In this document: piece after piece, positions 14,081-19,565 of the stretch
Layout of the letters: every line of letters starts with the position of its first letter
How positions within the stretch are numbered: position 1 is the stretch's first letter
Notes under the pieces: model-generated
Database searches by the model: none
What the model was told of the DNA's origin: nothing
What the model saw: the letters and a program-made list of their open reading frames with translations, nothing else
Source: RYN-133 sp036497285
GTDB lineage: Bacteria; Actinomycetota; Actinomycetes; Mycobacteriales; Jatrophihabitantaceae
Assembly (NCBI GenBank): GCA_036497285.1
Contig: DASXJR010000059.1
Location: forward strand, 1 to 19,565
DNA length: 19,565 nucleotides
Direction: 5' to 3'
Program-made: the position numbers and the translations under genes

Positions 14081-14692
14081 TCAGCCGTAGGTGTCCCGGG
14101 GGCCGCGCGCGCCCCGTACCGAGCGCGGGCCGTGCTTCCAACTGGGCCCGACCGGACCGGTGATGACGACCTTGGTGACGACCTCCGGCCCGAGTTCGGC
14201 GACGATCCGTGCAAGCAGGGTGCCGGCGAGCAACCGAAGCTGGGTCGCCCATGCTGTCGACTCCGCGCTGATCCGCAGTTCACCCTCGCGCAGCCCGCTC
14301 GGTTCGCAGTGCGCGGCGACCTCAGCACCCACGATATCCGCCCAGCCGGTGAACAACCTCGCCTGCGCCAGCGGCCGTTCCCAGCCGCGGTCGGTGACGA
14401 AGTTCGCAGCCACCTCGCCGATCCGCGCCGGATCGGTGTCGTCCGGTCCGGCCCCGGAGTACCCGCCGCGGCGGGCGCCGGCGCCTTGGTCGTCCCGGCG
14501 GGCGCGGCGCCGACGGCCCCGACCTGGCGTGCTCCGCGAGATGCGTTGCGCGCCAGCCAACGCGGCCTTTACGGGATCCGTCGAGTTGTCCACAGAATCC
14601 GGACCTTTTCCACTGCCTTCTGTGGAAGGTGGTGTGATCTGGGCCTCTCTGCGGCTTACGCGGTTCAGCTCGTCGTCGGATTCAGCGCACAC
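14081..14692 (-). CDS. dciA: DciA (DUF721) replicative helicase operator
   Basis: A 203-residue protein of the DUF721 family that helps place the DnaB helicase in bacteria lacking DnaC/DnaI loaders. The N-terminal 85 residues are disordered and basic (R-G-R-R-R-R-A-R-R). The DUF721 domain begins near 90, with G-W-A-D-I-V-G at 116-122 and the signature E-S-T-A-W-A-T-Q-L-R at 144-153. The C-terminus G-P-R-D-T-Y-G is identical to that of mycobacterial Rv0004. The GTG at 14692 overlaps the end of recF by 11 bases with a close GGTGA upstream; GTG 14659 is an alternative that removes 11 residues. Coupled translation with recF is likely. Confidence 0.93.
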   Translation of the reverse strand: MCAESDDELNRVSRREAQITPPSTEGSGKGPDSVDNSTDPVKAALAGAQRISRSTPGRGRRRRARRDDQGAGARRGGYSGAGPDDTDPARIGEVAANFVTDRGWERPLAQARLFTGWADIVGAEVAAHCEPSGLREGELRISAESTAWATQLRLLAGTLLARIVAELGPEVVTKVVITGPVGPSWKHGPRSVRGARGPRDTYG

Positions 14693-15839
14693 GGGTCACC
14701 GCCCCCGCAGCCACGTCGTAGCACGCGCCGGCCAGTTGTTCGGGCACGTCGGAGAGGACCGCGGCCGTGACGATCGACTGCTCGGCCTTGGCAGCGACCA
14801 GCGCCAACTGTTCGCGACGGCCGGCGTCCAGTTCGGCGAAGACGTCGTCGAGGACAAGGACGGGCGCGGCGTCCGAGGCGGCCTCCTCGCGCAACAGCTC
14901 GTAGCTGCCCAACCGCAGCGCGAGCGCGACCGACCAGCCCTCGCCGTGACTGGCATAGCCGCGCACCGGCAGTGGCCCGATCCCGAGCTCGAGCTCGTCC
15001 CGGTGCGGTCCGACGAGGTTGACACCGCGCTCGAGCTCGGTGGGGCGCATGCGCGCCAGCTCGGCGAGCAACGCCGTGCGCAACGCGTCGACCGAGGGCA
15101 CCTCACCGGCGTCGAGTTCCGGCAGCACACCCGCCAACCCGGACGCGTAGTGCAGGGTGAGGTCGGCGCTGGCCGGCGCCACCTGTCCGTACGCAGCCAC
15201 CGCGTGCGGCCGCAGCGCCCGCACCGCCGCCAGCCGGGCCGCGAGCAGTTCGGCGCCGTGCTCGGCCAGGTGGGTGTCCCACACGTCCAACGTCGCGCCG
15301 ACCGAATCGGCCGAGCCGCCACGGCGGGCCTGACCCGCGGATTTGAGCAGGGCAGCGCGCTGCCGCAGCACCCGCTCGTAATCGGATCGGGCAGCGGCCA
15401 CGCGTGGGGCGCGGGCGATCGCGAGTTCGTCGAGGAAGCGACGCCGCTCGCTGGGATCGCCGCGCACGATGGCGAGGTCCTCCGGGGCGAACAGCACCCA
15501 GCGGAGCGCGCCGAGTACGTCGCGGGCCTTGGGTTGCGGGGCGCCGTTCAGCCGCGCTTTGTTCGCCCGTCCCGGCACGATCTCCAGTTCGACTCGCAAC
15601 TCGCGGCCACCGGCGACCAGCGCGCAGCGTACGACGGCGCGATCGGCGCCGTGCCGCACCAGCGGCGCGTCGGTGGGCACCCGGTGGCTGCCGAGGGTCG
15701 CGACGTAGCCGAGCGCCTCGATCAGATTCGTCTTGCCCTGCCCGTTGGCGCCGACCAGCACCGACGGTCCCGGATCGAGGGCCAACTCGGCGCTCGACCA
15801 GCTCCGGAAGTCGGCGACGGACAGATGCCGGACGAACAT
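14682..15839 (-). CDS. recF: DNA replication and repair protein RecF
   Basis: A 385-residue SMC-like ATPase that binds gapped DNA and, with RecO and RecR, loads RecA on single strands covered by SSB. Walker A is G-A-N-G-Q-G-K-T at 30-37, the ABC signature is S-H-G-E-G at 297-301, and Walker B is V-L-V-L-D-D at 327-332 followed by V-F-A-E-L-D. The ATG at 15839 has GAGGA five to six bases upstream and lies seven bases after the dnaN stop. The protein is of normal length with a full set of motifs. The order dnaN-recF-dciA is the standard actinobacterial one, without the gnd gene inserted in streptomycetes. Confidence 0.97.
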   Translation of the reverse strand: MFVRHLSVADFRSWSSAELALDPGPSVLVGANGQGKTNLIEALGYVATLGSHRVPTDAPLVRHGADRAVVRCALVAGGRELRVELEIVPGRANKARLNGAPQPKARDVLGALRWVLFAPEDLAIVRGDPSERRRFLDELAIARAPRVAAARSDYERVLRQRAALLKSAGQARRGGSADSVGATLDVWDTHLAEHGAELLAARLAAVRALRPHAVAAYGQVAPASADLTLHYASGLAGVLPELDAGEVPSVDALRTALLAELARMRPTELERGVNLVGPHRDELELGIGPLPVRGYASHGEGWSVALALRLGSYELLREEAASDAAPVLVLDDVFAELDAGRREQLALVAAKAEQSIVTAAVLSDVPEQLAGACYDVAAGAVTRVR

Positions 15840-15846
15840 GGCTTCC

Positions 15847-16992
15847 TCAGCCCGGTAGGCGCACCGGCATCATCACGTAGGTGTACACGCCGGCCGCATC
15901 GGCGCCACCTTCCGCGTCGGGACGCAGCACGACGGGCTTGTTCGGCGAGGTGAACAAGAGCCGGGCCGTCGGCGACGTGAGCGCGGACAGGCCGTCGAGC
16001 AGGAACTGCGGGTTGAACGCCGTGGTGATCGAGTCGCCGTCGTAGCCGACCTCGAGGTTTTCCTCGGCACGTCCTTCGTCGTCGCCGCCGGCAGACAGCG
16101 CGAGCGAACCGTCGCCGAACTCCAGCCGCACCGGGGTGTTGCGGTCGGCGACCAGCGCCACGCGGCGTACGGCCTCGACGAGCGGGGCGACCGTGATGTC
16201 CGCCGAGGACGACCACTCGTTGGGCAGCAGCGAGCGATAGGCCGGGAACGTGGCGTCGAGCAGACGGGTGGTGGCCCTGCTGGCGCGGCCGTTCGTCGTG
16301 CCGGCGAAGCCGATGATGCCCTCGCCGGACCCGCCGGCCGACAGCGCAAGCGTCATGTTCTCGCTGTGCGACAGGCTCCGTGCCGCTTCGCTCAGCGCGC
16401 GGGCCGGCACCAGCACCTGGGCGGGTTCGGCCGAGGGGTTCTCCGGGTTCCACTCGAGCTCGCGCACCGCCAGGCGGTAGCGGTCGGTGGCGGCCAGGGT
16501 GAGCCGGGTGCCGTCGATCTCGAGGCGGACGCCGGTCAGCATCGGCAGGGTGTCGTCCCGGCCGGCTGCGATCGCCACCTGACTCACGGCCGTCGCGAAC
16601 TGCGTGCTGACCACGGTGCCGGCGGTGGTGGGCATGTTGGGCAGGCGCGGGTAGTCCTCGACCGGCATCGTCGGGAGCGTGAAGCGGGCGGCGCCGCAGA
16701 CGATCGAGAGCCGCGAGCCCTCCATCGTGACGTCGACCGGGTGCGGCGGCAGGGCCTTGGTGATGTCGGCAAGCAACCGGCCGGAGACGAGGGCCTGGCC
16801 GTCCTCGCCCGCGCTGACGTCGAGGTCGACCTCGGTCGAAGCCTCGAGGTCGAAGCCGGACACGGTCATGTGCTCGCCGGCGATGGTGAGCAACAGGCCG
16901 GCAAGGACGGGCATCGTCGGGCGCGTGGACAGGCTGCGGGCCGCCCAGGTGACGGCGTCGGCCAGCGAGTCTCGCTCAACCCGGAACTTCAT
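15847..16992 (-). CDS. dnaN: DNA polymerase III beta subunit (sliding clamp)
   Basis: The ring-shaped processivity clamp of replication, 381 residues, built of three similar domains. The N-terminus M-K-F-R-V-E-R-D-S-L, the segment L-T-L-A-A-T-D-R-Y-R-L-A near 160-172 (part of the binding pocket for partner proteins) and the ending Y-V-M-M-P-V-R-L are typical. The ATG at 16992 has AGGAGG four to five bases upstream, the best ribosome site in the window. Open reading continues upstream into the origin region but that part is not protein-like. It is followed seven bases later by recF. Confidence 0.97.
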   Translation of the reverse strand: MKFRVERDSLADAVTWAARSLSTRPTMPVLAGLLLTIAGEHMTVSGFDLEASTEVDLDVSAGEDGQALVSGRLLADITKALPPHPVDVTMEGSRLSIVCGAARFTLPTMPVEDYPRLPNMPTTAGTVVSTQFATAVSQVAIAAGRDDTLPMLTGVRLEIDGTRLTLAATDRYRLAVRELEWNPENPSAEPAQVLVPARALSEAARSLSHSENMTLALSAGGSGEGIIGFAGTTNGRASRATTRLLDATFPAYRSLLPNEWSSSADITVAPLVEAVRRVALVADRNTPVRLEFGDGSLALSAGGDDEGRAEENLEVGYDGDSITTAFNPQFLLDGLSALTSPTARLLFTSPNKPVVLRPDAEGGADAAGVYTYVMMPVRLPG

Positions 16993-17367
16993 CGTGCCTC
17001 CTGCGTGGCGAGAACGACCTGCAACCGAACGGGGGTACAGACTGCCTGACCCGTCGTCCCCACAATCCACCACCCACCAGTCGTTGCTCTTTGCTCTCGT
17101 GATTTGAAGTATTCGTCAGTCTTCTTCGCAGCTGTGGACGCTGGGGACAACCGCGTCGTAGCCCCTTGCGAGCCCGGCAACTCGGCGACCGGTGCCGCGC
17201 CGCCATTGTGGACGAGCATGGGTGGATCATGCCGGGTGTGGGGGACATCGGGTGGACGACAAATGGCTGTCCCGTGTAGTTCACATTAAAGACCGAGTTC
17301 TCCACAGAAGTGCCCACAGAGTGTGAATTACAGGTCGAGGTCGTCGAGGATGGTCCGGCGGACGCCA
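16993..17367. other. oriC: Probable chromosomal origin oriC (dnaA-dnaN intergenic region)
   Basis: A 375-bp gene-free region between dnaA and dnaN, the usual oriC place in actinomycetes. Near matches to the DnaA box lie at 17133-17141 (TGTGGACGC), 17142-17150 (TGGGGACAA, 8/9), 17207-17215 (TGTGGACGA, 8/9), 17221-17229 (GGTGGATCA), 17251-17259 (GGTGGACGA), 17298-17306 (TTCTCCACA, 8/9) and 17310-17318 (GTGCCCACA). The boxes are on both strands and none is a perfect consensus. Relatively AT-rich stretches at about 17090-17130 and 17278-17292 are candidates for duplex opening. Strand layout agrees: genes to the left run left and rpmH runs right. The dnaN promoter must also lie here or within dnaA. 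Confidence 0.85.
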
Positions 17368-18900
17368 TCAGGCGCGCGATCGGAGCTTGATCCGGCTGGT
17401 CAACTCGGCGATCTGGTTGTAGGTCGTGAGTTTCTCCGGCATCTGACCCTTGATCTTGCGTTCGGCATGCATGACCGTCGTGTGGTCGCGATCGCCGAAC
17501 TTCTCCCCGATGCGGGGCAGGGACAGGTCGGTGAGCTCGCGGCACAGGTACATCGCCATCTGGCGCGCGTGTACGAGAGCGCGGCTGCGCGACGGTCCGA
17601 CCAGATCGTCGACCGACACCCCGAAGTACTCGGCCGTCACGCCCATGATCGTCGATGCGGTGATCTCCGGGGCGTCCAGTTCCCCGACGAGATCCTTGAG
17701 CACGGTCTCGGTGAGCGTGATGTCGACGGTCTGCCGGTTCAGGCTGGCGAAGGCGGTGACGCGGATCAGGGCGCCTTCCAGTTCGCGGATGTTGCTCTGG
17801 ATCCGGGTGGCGATGAACTCGAGCACCTCGGGCGGCAGGTTCATGCCCTCCTGCGCGGCCTTCTTGCGCAGAATCGCGATCCGGGTCTCGAGGTCGGGTG
17901 CCTGGACGTCGCTGATCAGGCCCCATTCGAAGCGGGTGCGTAGGCGGTCCTCGAGCGAATTCAGCTGCCGCGGCGACTTGTCGGAGCTGATCACGATCTG
18001 CTTGTTCGCGTTGTGCAGCGTGTTGAAGGTGTGGAAGAACTCCTCCTGCGTGCGCTCGGCGCGCTCGAGGAACTGGATGTCGTCGATCAGCAGCAGGTCG
18101 ACCGAGCGGTAGCGGCTCTGGAACGCCTGCATCTTGTCGTCGCGGACCGAGTTGATGAAGTCGTTGGTGAATTCCTCGCTGGACACGTACCGAGTGCGCA
18201 GCCCCGGCTGCAGTCGCTGCGCGTAGTGCCCGATCGCGTGCAGCAGGTGGGTCTTGCCCAACCCGGACTCGCCGTAGATGAACAGCGGGTTGTACGCCTT
18301 TGCCGGCGCTTCGGCGACGGCGACGGCAGCGGCGTGGGTGAAGCGGTTGCTGGAACCGATCACGAACGTATCGAAGGTGTACTTCGGATTGAGCCGGGCG
18401 TCGCGGGCGTCGCGTTCGGGCCGCCGGATCGACCGGACGTCGCCGTTGGACTCGCCTCGGTCGATCGGTGATGCACCGCCGTTGCGTCCGGTGGCGGGGT
18501 AACCGCTCATCCCGGGCCGACGGCTGAACCACTCATCACCGCTGTCGTCATATCCCGCGTCGACCGGCTCGGCGGGTTCCTCCGTTACGACGCCGAGCAT
18601 TTCGCCCTCGCCGGCGTGGTCGGGGTGGTCTTGGTCGTCCGGGTTCTGGACTGTGACCGCGATCTGCACGTCGTGGCCGAGTTCCTCGGACAGGACGACG
18701 GCGAGGTAGGGACGCAGATGGCTGTCGAGGTACTCGCGTACGAATTCGTTCGGCGCCGCGAGCAGTGCCGTGTCGGCGACCAGACCGAGCGGACGGGTCA
18801 GGCTCAACCAGGCCTTGTGCTGTGGGCGGAGTGCATCATCGTTGTCGAATCTCGAGCGGGCCCTGGTCCAGACTCCGAGGAGCGCAGTTTTTTCGTCCAC
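17368..18900 (-). CDS. dnaA: Chromosomal replication initiator protein DnaA
   Basis: A 510-residue AAA+ protein that binds DnaA boxes and opens oriC. Domain I (about 1-85) contacts partners, the acidic and variable domain II spans about 86-165, and domain III has Walker A G-E-S-G-L-G-K-T at 210-217 and Walker B L-L-L-I-D-D at 269-274. Domain IV from about 415 carries the DNA-binding signature G-D-R-D-H-T-T-V-M-H-A at 469-479. The GTG at 18900 is the best start: the protein then begins as a normal domain I, though the GGAG upstream is about 12 bases away and weak. Box-like 9-mers upstream suggest self-regulation. Confidence 0.97.
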   Translation of the reverse strand: MDEKTALLGVWTRARSRFDNDDALRPQHKAWLSLTRPLGLVADTALLAAPNEFVREYLDSHLRPYLAVVLSEELGHDVQIAVTVQNPDDQDHPDHAGEGEMLGVVTEEPAEPVDAGYDDSGDEWFSRRPGMSGYPATGRNGGASPIDRGESNGDVRSIRRPERDARDARLNPKYTFDTFVIGSSNRFTHAAAVAVAEAPAKAYNPLFIYGESGLGKTHLLHAIGHYAQRLQPGLRTRYVSSEEFTNDFINSVRDDKMQAFQSRYRSVDLLLIDDIQFLERAERTQEEFFHTFNTLHNANKQIVISSDKSPRQLNSLEDRLRTRFEWGLISDVQAPDLETRIAILRKKAAQEGMNLPPEVLEFIATRIQSNIRELEGALIRVTAFASLNRQTVDITLTETVLKDLVGELDAPEITASTIMGVTAEYFGVSVDDLVGPSRSRALVHARQMAMYLCRELTDLSLPRIGEKFGDRDHTTVMHAERKIKGQMPEKLTTYNQIAELTSRIKLRSRA

Positions 18901-19451
18901 GGATCAGGTTCACTCCAGCTCGTCGTCCAGTCGTGCGTACCGCGTCGGCACGGGGCGTGAGTTCCCCCCGTTCCCTCCCCTCCGACTGTCTCACGACTAC
19001 CGTCGCCGGACGGAATCCACAGGCTTACCCACACCTGTGTACGCAGCAATGACGCCGCCAAGTTCCGACGGGCCGGTGAAGCGTGTCTCGCGACCACGGC
19101 CGGTCAACGGTAGTGAGGCAACTGGCTGGTCAACGTGGCACGGTGCGGGAACCTAACAGCGTCGAACGAGCCACGACAATAGGATTCGGCGTGTCCTTGC
19201 GGGAACATAGAGGAAGACGGGTAGTTTCCTTGATTCGGCCGCGGGATGAACTTCGGCGTTACCCCGCTGACACCCGGGTGCGCCGGGCTGGTTTGACCCA
19301 TGCCCGACTGGATCCGTACCGTAGACGGCGATGTTGCCAGTCCTCACCCGGCGGCATCGCCCTCAGTGCTGTCGGACTGCCGGTCGCGCCCCTGACGACC
19401 ATCCGCGCTGAGGCCGGATCCACCGCACCGCCTGAGTTTTGGAGCCTGACC
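18901..19451. promoter_or_regulatory. Divergent dnaA / rpmH control region
   Basis: A 551-bp region without a credible gene; its short open frames lack coding bias and ribosome sites. On the dnaA side two DnaA-box-like 9-mers lie at 19013-19021 (GAATCCACA, 7/9) and 19025-19033 (TTACCCACA, 8/9), placed to let DnaA act on its own promoter. A polypyrimidine stretch lies at about 18962-18982. On the rpmH side a good promoter is seen at 19293-19322. Confidence 0.7.
19293..19322 (+). promoter_or_regulatory. Candidate rpmH promoter
   Basis: TTGACC at 19293-19298 and TACCGT at 19317-19322 are separated by 18 bp, a good fit to an actinobacterial housekeeping promoter (TTGAC and TANNNT). The leader to the rpmH start would be about 120 bases. 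TAGGAT at 19180-19185 may be a second, weaker -10. Confidence 0.55.
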
Positions 19452-19565
19452 GTGAGCAAGCGCACCTTCCAGCCGAACAACCGCCGCCGGGCGAAGACGC
19501 ACGGCTTCCGGCTGCGCATGCGTACCCGCGCCGGCCGCGCCATCATTGCCGCGCGTCGTCGCAAG
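19452..19565 (+). CDS. rpmH: Ribosomal protein bL34 (partial, cut by window end)
   Basis: The GTG at 19452 starts a very basic protein, M-S-K-R-T-F-Q-P-N-N-R-R-R-A-K, continuing through T-H-G-F-R-L-R-M-R-T-R-A-G to the window edge. This is the bL34 pattern; 38 residues are visible, and the family is about 45 long, so only the C-terminus is missing. GGAG lies eight bases upstream of the start. bL34 is a small protein of the large ribosomal subunit. Its divergent place beside dnaA is conserved in most bacteria, and rnpA normally follows. Confidence 0.97.
   Translation, partial: MSKRTFQPNNRRRAKTHGFRLRMRTRAGRAIIAARRRK

Noticed and set aside
14091..15953. A 620-codon open frame on the + strand, antisense to dciA and recF
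   Set aside because: It lacks a recognisable domain or ribosome site, and covers two well-supported genes and their junction.
19104..19347. Short open frames in the dnaA-rpmH region
   Set aside because: They have no third-position GC bias, no ribosome site and no recognisable family; the region reads as promoter DNA.
1..19565. CRISPR array, prophage, transposase or defence system
   Set aside because: No regularly spaced repeats with unique spacers were seen, and every substantial frame belongs to housekeeping, envelope or small-protein genes; the repeat at 147-213 has no transposase within the window.

Overview
The window is a high-GC actinobacterial chromosome segment around the replication origin. 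The evidence is the classical order rpmH / dnaA / oriC / dnaN / recF / dciA / gyrB / gyrA / DUF3566 / tRNA-Ile / tRNA-Ala, read right to left, and actinobacterial hallmark genes: crgA, a class E sortase, DUF881, a DLW-39 peptide, murT-gatD and a B-box rhomboid. The order parallels the Mycobacterium dnaA-to-trpG region, but protein details (an ancestral-type GyrA quinolone pocket, a different DnaA linker, murT-gatD at this site) point to a non-mycobacterial actinomycete. I cannot place the genus from sequence reading alone.

Layout, right to left. At 19452-19565 is the start of rpmH (+, cut by the window edge). At 18901-19451 is the divergent dnaA/rpmH control region. dnaA (-) is followed by about 375 bp of gene-free DNA holding a cluster of degenerate DnaA boxes, the presumptive oriC. 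dnaN, recF and dciA are tightly packed, then gyrB and gyrA, all transcribed away from the origin with the leftward fork. A DUF3566 membrane protein, tRNA-Ile(GAU), a 39-residue DLW-39 peptide and tRNA-Ala(UGC) follow on the same strand. Next come a small four-cysteine ORF (+) with its own promoter-like sequence, then murT-gatD (-, overlapping ATGA), which amidates lipid II D-glutamate. A hairpin separates gatD from a convergent lysine/arginine/alanine-rich membrane-anchored protein that sits where mycobacteria carry cwsA. Divergent from it are ppiA and a rhomboid protease (-). A PH-domain protein and crgA (+) precede the leftmost operon DUF881 / class E sortase / 54-residue membrane peptide / trpG (-). 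The left edge holds the 3' end of an unidentified convergent gene, separated from trpG by a striking fourfold inverted repeat.

Functionally the window combines initiation of replication (dnaA, oriC, dciA, dnaN, recF), topology (gyrase), and cell-envelope and division genes (crgA, cwsA-like, murT-gatD, sortase, PPIase, rhomboid). No phage, CRISPR, defence island or intact insertion sequence is visible. The most interesting items are small or overlooked: three sub-65-residue genes (two supported by coupled starts or a strong ribosome site, one by a promoter-like sequence), a cysteine-free MurT lacking the family zinc ribbon, a second DnaA-box-like cluster 14 kb from oriC, and the fourfold repeat at the trpG end.
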